Shown here piece after piece: positions 47,201 to 59,339 of a stretch of 64,000 nt of DNA. This stretch comes from Apiotrichum sp. Y4204 (Eukaryota > Basidiomycota > Tremellomycetes > Trichosporonales > Trichosporonaceae). The DNA lies in assembly GCA_025531455.1 (NCBI GenBank), contig JAMYHL010000069.1:62001-126000 (forward strand), in the 5' to 3' direction. The position numbers were made by a program, and so were the translations under genes. The notes beneath the pieces were generated by a model. That model was not told the DNA's origin. It ran no database searches and was given only the letters and a program-made list of their open reading frames with translations. The number at the start of each line of letters is the position of its first letter. The first letter of the stretch is position 1.

Positions 47201-48302
47201 CGAGCTGGGTTTCGGATGGGAGGAGGTCCTCTTCGTCTCCTTCCTCATCTCCTTCCACATCTCCGTGCTCTCCTTCTTCTTCTCCATCGTCCTCTCCGTC
47301 CTCCTGGCCGTCTTCCTCTTCATACCTCGTCCGGGTGGGCGATGATGGTGGTTCGCTCTTGACAAATGGCGTCGATTCGCTGCGTACTGCATCGTTTCGC
47401 GGATTGATTTGGGACTCGGCGGGTAGGATATCATCATCCTCTTCATCAGGATCTGATTCGGCCTCTGATCCCGACATAAAGAGCGGCTCGCGAGCAGGAT
47501 GCGGGTCTGAATGTAAAACAAAGCTGGGATCTCCGCCTTGCGGGTTGAGCTGGGATTCCGATGGAATCATATCGATAGCGTCTTCCATGTATTCCTGATC
47601 CTCTTCGTCGATGTCGTGCTGATCCTCCTCCACGTGAACGTTGCTGAGCTCTCTTGATCGCGCATCAACATGTCCATGTCTTCCAGAGTTCGTATTTAGC
47701 AGCGATGTCGGAGGTATGCTAGAACGCTGCTGGGTGACGCGTCCTGGACTGCTGGGCAAGTAGCTACGACGCCTGGGATCGAGCTGAGTTTCAGACGGCA
47801 GAAGACTGTCGCCCAAATCCTCTTCATCGCCCTCTTGGCTGTCTCCATCGTCTTGCGGTGCACTTTTATCGGCAACCCTTGCGCCCGGATTCAACTGCGA
47901 CTCGGTCGGCAATTCGTCCAGTTCGTCTGGGCTTTCGTCCTCCATTTCCGCCATGACCAGCTCGAAGATTGCTGGGTCGAAGACTGCGCTTGAGTCTCCC
48001 GGCTCAATGTCATCATCGCGTGTTGAATCCACCGTTGATCGTGCCAGACGTGAGGCATTGGACCTTTTGCTCGCGGAGGCGATAATTTGTTTCTCCTGCT
48101 CGGTCATTATGTCCTCATCCGAGAGAGGAAGATCGGACGATGCGGCGTAGGATTGTGAGAAGTCGCTGTAGTCGTCCGAACCCTCTTCCTCTCGCTCAGC
48201 AGTCGCATCTGGCTGGGGGTCGCGATTCTGGAGAATGGGTGAGTTGGGTCTGCACCTGGCTTCAGTACTCACAACGGACCGCCATGACGGTCGCGAACTC
48301 AT
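44253..48302 (-). CDS. SQ/TQ-repeat protein with telobox-like Myb segment and acidic tail, 1,308 aa
   Basis: Four exons on the minus strand: 48302-48273, 48227-45780, 45745-44645 and 44600-44253. The introns are 45, 34 and 44 nt; the first is in frame and stopless. Joining exons 2-3 gives VVVDLT-DIGFAISSDFPEP. The last exon adds a Glu/Asp-rich tail ending MVRRALITNAVLGGQ. Residues 115-355 hold five acidic-flanked repeats of the form [LI]-x-P-[STA]-E-[ST]-Q-[LI]-x-P. At about residues 635-705, KKWSEAESVLLYREVQ and AQHMKDKMRTIVNARR resemble helices 1 and 3 of a Myb domain; the KDKxRT part recalls the telobox of telomere proteins. The C-terminal third is basic and rich in SDSE and RRKRSR motifs. 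It is probably a nuclear DNA-binding protein; the exact family is not recognised. Confidence 0.8.
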
Positions 48303-50491
48303 TGTGGCAATAGACCCGAGTAGGGCCTGTTGCGAACCCTATGTTGACCAACTGGGGAGGTTGGGACAGAAATGATGATGGAGAAAAGTTGTAGAGATTG
48401 ACGCAAAAATGATGATATGATGAACCGTGAAATCTAATATCCGTGTGACTGACTGTGTGTGTGTGTGTGAGGAATGAAGAATGGAATGCAAGCCAGGCGG
48501 CTGACTGGACTCCTAAACTCTTGTTGTTGTTGTTTTGATACCGGGTGCATAGAGCAACTCACACTCGACGCGCCAGACCGCCAGACGCGTCCCTGGCGCC
48601 GATAACGAGCAATTGATTGCACAGTCGTCACCCGCACATGCCGCACATGGCCGCACATGAGCGTGACGACATGTGAGAGTGTGGAGAGAGGTGATTAAAA
48701 GGACATGTCATTATTACGGACCTCTGTATATCCAGCTATAGCTTTATGCTGATCTTCAGATTAGCCCCCAATCACAGAGATAGGATCTGGATATCCGGAC
48801 CAGGTTCTGGTTTTGTCCATGATTTCCATGAACATTAACATTCGAAAGCGACAAAGGTTTATCGTAATCTGAAAACATGGCGCCCAGTAGTGGCCAGCTA
48901 GCGACAAGATCTACATAGCCATACCGTGAGCGGCAGGATTCCCGATGATCGGCCCTCCGAACCTGGCCCCGGAAGATCCGACGATCTGTCGATCGATCTC
49001 TGTCCTTGGCAACTGGTCCGCTGTCGATCTCCTGTTTGGATTCTAAAAGGGCAGTGTCGGTGTGTGTGTGTGGCCATGTGTGGAGGATTCGACATATAGC
49101 TGGTCGCCCCATTGCCCAACGCCTCGGCGGGTCTCGGCGGCGGCGCCGCTGTTGCTGGACTGTGAAATTGTGTACCGTGCACGCAGGGATTCTCATTGGA
49201 ACCAACACGGCCACAATTGGATTCAGACAACCCTGATTCCTCCATTTCGCTACCCACGTCATAGCCTGCAACTGAAGATTGGAGACTTGTGATGCTCTTC
49301 CCAGCTCTTGAGTTGCTGCTGCGGCTGATGCCAGCGTGCCAGCTCGGTATGAACAAGCATACCGCGCGTTATGTACCGCGGCCTATGGCTATATGGCACA
49401 CGCCGTTCAGACAAACTCTCCTGGTCGGCAAACTGGTGATCGACGGTCGATCACCAACTGGCACAGATCGCCATAAACTGTAGGGCCACAGGTCATAGGG
49501 CTATAGGGCATGGACCGTGAGGCATGGGAATTCCCTCTTAGCGATACGTGTACAGTATGCATGTAGGTATGCAGATCCTTTGCAGATCGCAGATCTAGTT
49601 GAGGATCTGGGCCCGATCCTTGCACATCCTTCTCTCTCGCGATTCTGACAAACCGGGTGATCAAGGGGGATTGCCCGAGAATCTTGACCAATGGATCTGA
49701 ACAATGGGTAGTGCATTGAGATTGTAAACAAGGCGATGCCATGCCATCTGGGATCTGGACATGCATGCAAATGACCGCTTATTGTCTCATTTCAGAATTC
49801 AGAACAGAGGTGTGGGTGGGAAGCATGGGAATGTGGGAATCAGTTGATCAGATCGAAACATAGCGCCGGTCGGGTGAGTCATGTGGGAAGGAAATGTCTG
49901 TCCATTGACGGCAGCTGCAGGAAAACACTTCACGACCTATTCTTTGTTCTCTCTTTCACTCTTGTCATCATTATAATCCCTGCCTTCACCATTGTTTCCA
50001 TCGTCTTCCTCTCCTTGTCGTGACCTTGTGTGTGTAGTTCTGTCCTTTTCCTTGTTCCTTGATAACCCTTCCTACGATGAACACGCTCGCCTCCATCACA
50101 TACGCGTGACCGCTATTGTTGCGCCCCTCGTCGGCGTCAACCACACAAAAAGGTTTGTTTTAACGTTTTCTACATCGATGAATCTCAACGATTCTGCACT
50201 CTCATATCTCCCCCACTATTAAAGGTCAAGATCGATATCCTCAACCCCCTGACGACTATTCCTCGCGGTCCTTCTCCATCAACGCCTGGTCACTTCACCA
50301 AGTCATCGCCTTTGCCTAGCTCACTAGCTCTGACGTCCCTTCACCAATCCCCATCATTGCGTTCCACATTGGAACTGAAGCAAGTCTAGACCCCGAGACG
50401 CCCCGTCTTCCGAACGCCCTTACTGGTACCGACAATTTAGCGACCACTCGCGGCCCCCCGACTTGCCGTGAAACTCGTCACCATTCCAATT
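48303..50491. other. 2.2 kb divergent region
   Basis: Separates the starts of the Myb-like and arrestin genes. It contains a (TG)n run at about 48452-48470 and a (TTG)n run at about 48520-48535. A CT-rich leader at 49.93-50.49 kb precedes the arrestin gene. The short frames have no domains. No RNA gene was recognised. Confidence 0.5.
48452..48470. repeat. TG microsatellite
   Basis: A short run of TG dinucleotides upstream of the Myb-like gene. Confidence 0.85.
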
Positions 50492-52619
50492 ATGCCGACC
50501 CTTCCCCGTCCACTGACTGGTGGCTCGGAGTTGAGTCTATCATCACAGCTGCCCCAATTTAGATCAAGAAGGAGACGACGCACATCAACCTCATCTCCTC
50601 CTTCTACTCAGTCTATCGGACGACCTGACGTTCTTCCCCGCCGACTCCCCCGCCCCCGCCTAACCAATACTCCTGAAACTAGTCCAGTTATGAGCCCCCG
50701 TGCTGCCCCTGTCAAGTGTAACCCTTCACTGGCAAGCTCGCCGCTCGAGAATGAGTTGGGCATTGACCAAGCCACTCCCACCCCGACAAACCCGCTAGCA
50801 TGTCAAGCCCATGTTCATTTTGAGACGGGTATCGTCGAAATGGTGGGCAGCGCTTGCACAGTGTAAGTCGTGCTTCGTCGTAGAGGTGCAGCTGAGTATT
50901 GACACCTTCTCAGCACTAGTTATTCTCTTCCTGGGTCCGTTCATCTCACACTCCCTACTTTGCCCGCAGAACTGGATGACCGCCATCGCGTACTCAAAGA
51001 TCTCACTGTCAAGTGCGAGGGCAAAGCCGAGTATTGGGACAGCAGCGGTGAGTGATCGCGGTACACTTATGTTCGGGATGATCGTTCTAACCATCTGAAG
51101 GCCGCTACACACCGTTACGCCTGTTTGCTTCGACCCTGCCGTTGATTGCAGATCACGCCCCGCAGATCATCCCTTCCCGTGTTCCCGGAGTAGGAGATGA
51201 CAAAACAGTTACAGTCGCCATCCCCTTTGATCTTCGGATTCCCGGATGGTTGCCTCCAACTTTGACTTCCTCGTTCACCGCTGTGAGCTACGGCCTTGAA
51301 GTGGATACCGAGATTGTCTGGAGCCAACAGCATGGGGACTTGATGGAGACCTCTCTCGATGCGCAGCTCAATGAAACCTCGTCAAAATCGACTTCATCCT
51401 TTACTCCGTTTATCGTTCGCCGTCACCGAATCCCAACTGTTGCGAGCCCTGACCAACCTCGATCCCGAAAGAAGATCTTCGAACGCGATTGTCACTCCGT
51501 TCAACTGGGCAAACGACTCGATTTTGTGATTGCTCTTTCTGACTGGGTTGATGTGAACGGCAAAAATCTCGAGTTCGGCATCCGTCTTCGAGTTCGTGAT
51601 GATCAACACAATGGAAGTGGATCGGACACGACTGTCGCTCCAGACAAGCACCAACGGCCACACAGCCCGTCCATAGGCACTACCGACAATCCAAGAGTCC
51701 AGAGTGGAGCTTCCTCGGCCAAGACGTGCAAGGTCGAGTCCAAATTTTTGACGCATATTCGAGAGTTAGGAACAGATGTTCATGAGACTGGGACCTTCTA
51801 GTGAGTGCTGCTTGATACCTCCGGATCCTGACAGTCAGCTCATCACCACTGCCATCTTTTATGGCCCTATTCCCGCTCCCGGAGGAACAGCCATCAAACA
51901 GCCGAGAAGGTTATCCTTTACTGGGACCGACCTCACGACCCAGTCACCACGTGTCGCACCTCGCAGGTTCCGCGAAAAACAATACTCTTCACAAAACAAC
52001 TTTGACTCGCCCTTGCCTACTTTCTGACACGGGGATTCAGCGTCGCTTCCGGTTTTCGTCCGAGAAGGGTGTAAGCACTAGCTGGCGGCGAATTTCATTT
52101 GTGCTTCCTATGCCCGTTCCCCCCGAGCCAAGCAGTGCCACTCGTCCCATACCGGACTCCGAGTCGCCTTTCCTGAGGCTGAAGCATACACTGAACATCT
52201 ACATTGTTTTGCAGGCGCCTGGATTCACCGAGGTGAGCAGGATCATTGATTTTGTATGTTAACAGCAGCCTGAAGTAATTGTCCTCGATGTTCCACTCCG
52301 CTTTGGGACAACGCTTCAGACCTCGCCGAGACCGGCATCCGAGGGCCCCCCACCGTATACCACGATTTTCCATGACAACGGGGAGGCACGCGACTGTGAC
52401 CCGTTGCCTCTCTACACTGAGAGTCTCTCCGGTTTCGTAAACAACAGTTGCATCCGGACCGCCGCAGCATCTGTGCTTGCGGTAGATCGGCACGGAGAAT
52501 CAGTCGACTCTCCTTCTGCCAGGGGTGTCGCAGTACTTTCTGCCTGCGTCCCGTCAATCCCTGCGATTCCCTCGATCCCTTCATGTTCACCACACCAGCA
52601 CTCCAATGTTTGTGTTTAG
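50492..52619 (+). CDS. Arrestin-related trafficking adaptor, 650 aa
   Basis: Five exons: 50492-50862, 50914-51047, 51101-51800, 51839-52232 and 52266-52619. The introns are 51, 53, 38 and 33 nt. After a disordered 110-residue N-terminus, the arrestin N-domain appears (SLPGSVHLTLPTLPAELDD, LTVKCEGKAEYW, YGLEVDTEIVW). The C-domain includes RRISFVLPMPVPPEP and LKHTLNIYIVLQAPG, ending with VIVLDVPLRFGTT. A PPPY motif near residue 560 and LPLY near 584 fit binding of Nedd4/Rsp5 WW domains. Such adaptors bring the ubiquitin ligase to membrane transporters for endocytosis. Intron 4 ends CAGCAG, so the acceptor may shift by one codon. The ATG was chosen over an earlier GTG in the same frame. Confidence 0.87.
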
Positions 52620-53213
52620 TAGTTTCACCTCCATCATTTCTCCACGCCCCCATCGCTTTTGGCGGCGGAGTTAACGATTCACGATCAAACTGTTCTCCTC
52701 CTGTAATGCGATCTCACGAACCCTCCACCGACTCATCAGTGATGTTATGTAGCTGAGTTAAGTGTGGCACGAAACACAGTGCGGTATTCGCCAAGCGAGC
52801 CCAAGTTAAAGACCTGTTCGGCTAGAAGGCACTCTAGTCTCGAAAGCTACACGCTCCTTCCAATGCCCGTACAATGACAATGCTGCATGGCGCCAGGCCT
52901 TCTATCGTTTCGTTACGTTCTCGTATCTAGAAAACGTCCTCTAGTGGACGTGTGGGCGCGTTTACTCAATACGTTACGGGATGGATGCACATGCTTGGCA
53001 CCTCGGCGTTTCATGATCTTCACAGTTTTGACATTAAATCGGGCATTGAACAGAGACAGAACTTTGGGAATCGGGACGTGATTGAATTGGATGGATTAGG
53101 ACGAGGGTAATTGCCCGAGTCGACATTGTCAGGTTCGCACAGGTGATGAGAGCGGTTATGACAATGATGGATCATGTGTAAACGACTACAGGTGTCTCAT
53201 GTCGCTGCACCCA
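52620..53213. other. Convergent intergenic region
   Basis: About 590 bp between the arrestin gene stop and the anion transporter stop. The frames here are short. No gene or notable repeat is supported. Confidence 0.6.
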
Positions 53214-56200
53214 TTAAACATCGCCAGCGAATCGGCTGCCAAACCGCGAGGCGGCCATGCGGTTACCAAAACCCAGAGACTCGACTTCGAGCATCGCGGA
53301 GCGGAGGTCAGGGTGGAAGTGGTGTGGGCCAAGCAGTTCTGGGATGCCCACCAGTTCAAACTTGGCGAGGTGAGAAGGCTTGAGGTGGGCAAAGTATATG
53401 CCGGCGCCACGTTCGTGGTACTGCTGAACCAGTTCGGAGATAATTTGGAGCGCAGAGGCATCGATCTCGTCCACCTATTCGGTTAGATCAGTCAGATGAG
53501 GAAGTAACTCACGTCACCCATATGGAGAATAAGAGCCTTGGCGTCTTTGCGACGCGGCGAGTCCGAGGGGTGGCTTTTCTTAGGACCATAGAGCTCCAGG
53601 CGGCGTAAACGTTCCTTCAGCTGGCCTGTGTTGGCGAATGAGAGGGATTCGCGAATACGGACGACAAGCTAGAAGTCAGCAAACAATCCAATAGGTAAGT
53701 TACTAACAACTCCAGGGATCTCTTCGTGAACCTCGTCTTCTTCATTGTCATCAATCGCAACCCACTCGTCCGAGTCTGGACGACGACCAATGATCTTGAT
53801 ACGGGGTTGGGTAGACCGCTGGATAACAAGGATCAGAGAAAATCCAACTGAGGCAAGGAGGCCAGTCTGGAAGTTGTCAGCAAGACTCAATAATGGATCC
53901 CTCACCTCAATGGAGAAGAAAAGTGTAAGCAGGAAGGTTCCAGTCATTTGGAGGAAGTCGGGCCATGCGCGCATTTTCCAGAAGTAGATGATATCATGAG
54001 GCGCTTCGTCGAGAACTGCATGTCAGGAATAAAACCAAGACCGGGATGACGATTGACTCACGTCCATAGACGACAATAGCGATGATCGAGGCAAGAACAG
54101 CCTGCCATTAGCAACGCTCAAACATATACTAATCACCTTTGGAAGGAAGTAAAGGTATGGCAGAATAAAAAGGGCGGCGATAATGAGGAGGAAAGCGGTA
54201 ATCAAGCCCGCCATCTGTGTACGTGCGCCAGTTTGACCATTGAGACGGGAACCTGAGATTAACAACACATCATCCAAGGTCACTCACGCGTCAGAGAGCC
54301 AAAAATGGGAAGCGTTCCGGTTGCGGTAACAAGAGACGCGGCAAGGTTGCTTGCACCCAGGGCAACGAGCTCGCGATTGGGACTGACAGCGTAGCCATAC
54401 TTGGTGGCGTTCTCTCTCGCGGCGACCATCGAGTCAACCACACCGACCACTGCCATGACAAATGCGGTGGGGAACTGGCCGCGTTAGATTCATCTCAATA
54501 CTGAGCGCCATGTCTGTGAACTCACAGTCTCATTGAAGTATTTGAGGGTGCGCGGAGTAATAGGAAGACCGACTGGGAAGGACGAGCCGCCCTTGATCTT
54601 CTCAAGGATTTCGATACCTTTAAGGTCCCAGCGGAAAACACCCGAAAGCACTGTCGTCAGCTTTCAGCACGCTTGGAAGAAACCCACCAGTCACAGTGAC
54701 AGTAAGGAACAGGATTTCGGGCACAAAGCGAAGCCAAGCACCACCGGGTCGCTTCACAGCTGCCTTCTTCCCCACCTTGCAGAAAATGAGGAAACCAAGA
54801 CAGCACGCGGACAAGATTGTGGTCGGTGGATGGGCGTTGTGCAAGTTCTTGAGAACCCAGAATAGTTTGACTACAGGGTTGCTGGGGGCCGGGTGGGTGG
54901 CACGCAGGAGAGGTGCCAGTCCTAGAAGTGGAATCGCCTGTTCAATGGAGATGATCTGAATGTCAACATGTCTTCATAGGATGTTCGTCGTCAAGATCCT
55001 CACCACACCGATAGCGGTAATGAAACCGCGAAGTAGAGCACGTGATAGAACAACATCGAGGAATCCAAGACGCAAAAGACCCAGAATACTTGTGATGACG
55101 GCCGACTGGAGCGTGATCATGACTGCCACCGCAGCGGCTTCAGCCTTGGCATCCTCGGGGGCCCCATGAGGGTCGGAGTAGACGATTTCCTGAATAGTGT
55201 GTCCTAGCAGAAGGGAAAGGGAGGCTTCTGGACCCATAGAGAGCTGGCTGGAAATGTGAGCATTGGACTGGATTGGATTGGTTAGACGTCAGGGTTAAGT
55301 TGGGTGCGATGCACGTTGTCTGTGGATAAGACTGGTCGGCAACACCAGGGGTGGCATTGGGCACAAAACGTCGCACATTAAGGACCCAACGTGAAGTAAC
55401 TTACCGACAAGTGCCAAGGGCACCGTACACGGCAGCACCAAAGGCGGTCGCCCACAAACCAGCGACAGGTGTAAGTCCTGCGAGACCATCCGCGTAGGAC
55501 ATAGCCTGTAACGATTAGCCAGACATCCTGTAACAGTCGCAAGGCCTTGTCAATGGACGGGGTTGCTGCCTCGCCTCAGCGTGATCACAGCCCTTATATC
55601 GCCCTTATCAACAACCCTGCGTGACGTCCTTCTTAAACAAACGTACCTGGGGAATCAAAAGGCATGCAACCTGGGGTAACGGTCAGCAACAGACGACGCC
55701 CAGGTTGCGCATGTCACTTACAGAAACGCCTGCGACAAGATCGCCAGAAAATCTGTAGGGATCAGTTTCTGGGGTTGGGCGTCGTGGGAGCGAGCGACGG
55801 GAAACTTGCGCCGAGGTGGAGCAGGAAGACAGGAAGTTCCGCGCAAGTACTCACAGAGTCCAGCTGTACTGAGGGAGCCAGTCGGTGACCTGAGGGCTGT
55901 TAACAACGTCGAGCACGTTGGACAGATGTGCAGTTCGCTCCACTCACAGGGATGTAATACTTGGAGCGCTGGCGGATCTTGCGCACGACAGTAGGCTTTC
56001 GGACAGTTCCAGATGCTAAGGCTGTGTCAGCTGGGCGGTGCGGCGACTTCGGTGGGGTTCACACTCACCTTCGCGGGTACGGTACGGCTGCGAGAGAAGC
56101 TTTTGACGACCGGACGATGTGCGGCCTGGGGATGAGTATCCGCCGTAGCTTCTAGCTAGGTTCGTGCCGCTCCCATGGCTGTCTTCGGCGTCGGACCAGT

Positions 56201-56414
56201 ATCGTGGTCCCTGCTTCCCAGGACCTAGGAGCTGCGTGCGTTCGCTCGGAGGCGAGGCAAGCCCACCCGCGACAGATGCAGCGGTGCTGCCCATGCCGAG
56301 CGCGCGTACCACCGGAGGTCCCAAATCGAAGTTGGAGCTAGTAGGAGAGACAGCGCCACTGTCGCCGCTGCTATCCAAAGGAGTGACGGAGTCGAGAGGT
56401 GGTGAGGTTGACAT
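53214..56414 (-). CDS. SLC26/SulP anion (sulfate-type) transporter with STAS domain, 756 aa
   Basis: Sixteen exons on the minus strand: 56414-56069, 56015-55948, 55889-55855, 55752-55722, 55670-55647, 55505-55405, 55247-55004, 54955-54688, 54650-54526, 54474-54288, 54252-54137, 54101-54062, 54015-53906, 53866-53708, 53668-53513 and 53474-53214. All phases agree and the sum is 757 codons. After a Ser/Gly-rich cytosolic N-terminus, the SulP core begins (YYIPVTDWLPQYSWTL, FSGDLVAGVSVACLLIPQAM, SYADGLAGLTPVAGLWA). It continues through GALGTCRQLSMGPEASLSLL and several membrane spans. The C-terminal STAS domain is split by the last introns (ALILHMGDVDEIDASALQII). The family exchanges or imports sulfate and other anions; substrate and membrane are not shown. 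It resembles the fungal YPR003C-type branch more than high-affinity sulfate permeases, but that is tentative. Confidence 0.9.
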
Positions 56415-57052
56415 GATGACGGCGGTGAGTCGAAAGACGAAGAGAGAGGATGAGAGAAGGAAATAGCAAGGCTTAAGTAGATGCCGTAGAATGGAGAGGC
56501 AGGCGGGACACAGAAAAGTTCCTACACAAGCCCAACACGAGGTCTCGATTCCGACCGGACTTCGACACAACTCGAGCAACACACCACGTTTAGCAAGTGC
56601 TGTATGACGCCACTAGCGCACAGTGGACAGTCGCAGGGAAAGTGAACCCTCCAGGTGGGTGTCCAAGCGACGGGGACGTTGACGCCTTAACGCAATAGCA
56701 ACGATCGATAAATACTCAAGATGGACTGCAATGGGCCATGAACCGGCCGATACCGTGCGCCGCGATACCAGATATGGCACACGTGTGATTAACCTCAACA
56801 AAGCTCCGTGTGGGGACAAGGGTGGCAATGATGGGCGTGACTGTCACGATAAGGCTGCCAAGATGAAAACGACAAGACCGATGGGATTGATGGCGGTGGT
56901 GATGGGACGGTGGTGTTGACGATGATTGTGTGAGGGGAGGAGATGAAAGGTCGAAAGATGTCCAAAGACGGGAGTGAGACGCAACCTGACAGAGATAACA
57001 ACTCGTAGTGCCCGCCCATCCTGTAAGACACCGGCGCCGTATCCCAAATCCC

Positions 57053-57081
57053 AGTGTGGCCAGTGGCCAGTGGCCAGTGGG
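57053..57081. repeat. Tandem tggccagtgg repeat
   Basis: Three overlapping copies of ggccagtgg. The same word occurs at about 7070, 7865 and 21433. Confidence 0.8.
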
Positions 57082-57474
57082 CGCACAAACATTCCAAACG
57101 GCAACTCACCGTCCCCTGTGCACTATTAGCGCCCTTTGGCTGTGCCGACTGCGGCAGGGGGTGGGGGGGCACTACCAGAATGAGACAGCAAGATTGCGCG
57201 CAAACATCACAGCCAGGTGGGGCCCCTCAAACGTCGTTGATAATGCTTCGAGTATGAGTTGATTAGAAATCTTACGAACAACCTTAATACGGAAATGGCC
57301 TTGGGGGCTCCTTGTGATTTATTATAGAAGCTGCTTTCGGTTGTAGTATTTCCAGTGCAGCTAAATCTGGCTTGGTGCTTTGATGCAATTAGCCCGTTGC
57401 ACGAGGATCCACTGCCTAAGAGCTAAGCGCACTAGATCTCACGCGATCTCGCGTTTCCATGTGTCCAGTTCCCG

Positions 57475-57500
57475 TCACTGATCACTGATCACTGACCACC
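57475..57500. repeat. Tandem gatcactg repeat
   Basis: Three copies of atcactg. This is the reverse complement of the run at 1194-1227. Confidence 0.8.
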
Positions 57501-57609
57501 GGACCACCAACACTAATTTCTTCTTCTCCCAACGGCGACCTTCCATTCGGCACCACGCCGACTCGACGTTGCACAAACGTTCAGCACGAGATCACAGTGA
57601 AAGACAGTC

Positions 57610-59112
57610 ATGTCTGCCAAGCCAACGTAAGTTTATTCCCCCCTAACACTGCTGACAGCCAGCCTGCGCGACACGGTGCTCGCGGGCCTCGCGAAACTAC
57701 CGAATGCGACGCGTCTCGGCCTGACAGTGGCCTCATCGACGCCAAAACGCACCACCGCTCTGTTTCCTTACGCGTCGCCATCCTCGTCTGTGCGATGTTG
57801 GGAAACGGAGCATCTCGTGGTAGTCGACTGCGGACTGCCAGTCGAGGAACCGTCCACTGCCAACGGACAGTCATCTGAGACGACATCGCCTGCGGGCTCA
57901 GTTCTCGCGGCCGCGATTTCCGTTAACGTCTACACCCTCCCAAGCAACAAGAACGGAACTCCTACTTCGGTCGTGTACATCTCCAAGGTGGACTCCTCGG
58001 GATACGCGTCGAGTGCACCAGGCTTGACGCGCGAGCTTGCCATTGGGGTACTTGTGCATTTCCTCGCTCCCGAAACGCGTCCTACCCCGCGGGTCGTGGC
58101 AACGCTGTTCGCACGATCGCAGGGCCAGTACCTCTTTCCCAACAGCATCGAGGGTGGTGGGAAGCGCGTACTCGGTGGTCTGGGACTGTGCCAGTGGTGG
58201 AAAAGCGTGTATGAGGGCGCAGCGCAGCGCCTTGTCGACGCCCATGTGGGAACTGCCGATCTCGAGCTGCGATACCTCCTGCCATCGTATTCCGCCGCGG
58301 AAGCCAAGGGCATGCTCCGCCCGCCTGTCGCAGCTCCGCCCGTTCAATGGCAGTACGCACCCCCGTTCGTCGCCGAGCTCCTTCCTACAGGCAGCTCACT
58401 GGCGGTCCTCATTCCCTCTCTTCCTGACGACCCGAAAACGCGCTTCCTCGACGAGCTGGCGAGCGAGGCCCTCGAGGCCAGGCCATACACCCACAACTCA
58501 CACAACTCGCACGCACCGAGTACCAACGCGGAGCAGGACTCAACGCCCGCCGTTCCCACGTCCCCCAAAAAGCGCAAACGCGAGGCAATCGAGGACGAAG
58601 AGGACCGTCGGCGCACGCACGCCGCGCTCTCTAAGATTCCCGCCGCGGAGTTCTGGGAGCGCATCGGATTTCGGCAGGAGTGCTCCTCCGGCGACGTGAC
58701 GGGCTTCTTCGCTCTCTCGGTAACGCCGGCGAAGAAGGAGCAAGGTGGAGACGTCGCGGCCGCTGTCAATGTTGATGCCGAGGCAGGGGAACCCGAGGCG
58801 GAAGCCGAGACCGAGTCCAAAGCCACGAGCGCGCCAGTCCCCACTTCATCCGTCACTGCTTTACCGCCTTCGTTGGTCGAGCGCCTCCTCAAGTCGCTGC
58901 TCAACACCGATTTCGGGACCCGTGCCCTCGCAGCCGATGGGACCCGAAACTGGCTCGACTCGGCACGGCGACTCGTGGTGGACGAGGTGGGCGAGGCGGG
59001 CTGGGAGACGTGCACGGCCGAGGTGCCTGCCAAGGCCGGTGATGCTGGTGCGGGGCGGAAGCGTCGTGAGGAGGTTGTCACTGTGCTGCAGGTGCGCAAG
59101 AGGAAGAAGTAG
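57610..59112 (+). CDS. RTT109: Rtt109-type histone acetyltransferase (KAT11), 488 aa
   Basis: Two exons: 57610-57626 and 57663-59112. The 36-nt intron (GTAAGT, two CTNAC-like branch sites, CCAG) joins MSAKPT to LRDTVLAGLAKLP. A nearer acceptor at 57658 breaks the frame, so the later one is used. Diagnostic KAT11 segments are present: VVYISKVDSSGY, then LFARSQGQYLFPNS near residues 154-167, then GKRVLGGLGLCQWWKSVYEG. FWERIGFRQECSSGDVTGFF lies in the C-terminal part. Two basic clusters (KKRKREA and VRKRKK) fit nuclear import. An acidic, low-complexity insertion lies between the HAT core and the C-terminus. Rtt109 acetylates newly made histone H3 (H3K56, with chaperones such as Vps75/Asf1) for replication-coupled assembly and damage tolerance. 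The gene converges on TAF5, 227 bp away. Confidence 0.93.
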
Positions 59113-59339
59113 AGATGAAGCCGCGATCGACGACAGCCAGACTAGATATTATTGTTTCGCATGTAGCTTATGTTTCATCACGATTTGTGGAGGTAGGCGT
59201 TGTAACTCTGCAGCGCACACACTCCTACACTATGCATGTCCATGCTGATACATCTACGACTAGTCCTCGTCGCCCGGCCCAACTCGCCCCCCTCCAACTC
59301 GGAACACAAATCGACTCTCTTCCACCTCTCTCTCGCATA

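Larger units (their letters stand above)
56415..57609. promoter_or_regulatory. Divergent intergenic region, anion transporter / RTT109
   Basis: A 1.2 kb region between two start codons. It contains a tandem tggccagtgg run at 57053-57081 and a gatcactg tandem at 57475-57500, both members of the dispersed word family seen elsewhere. The latter lies about 110 bp upstream of the RTT109 ATG. Confidence 0.5.
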
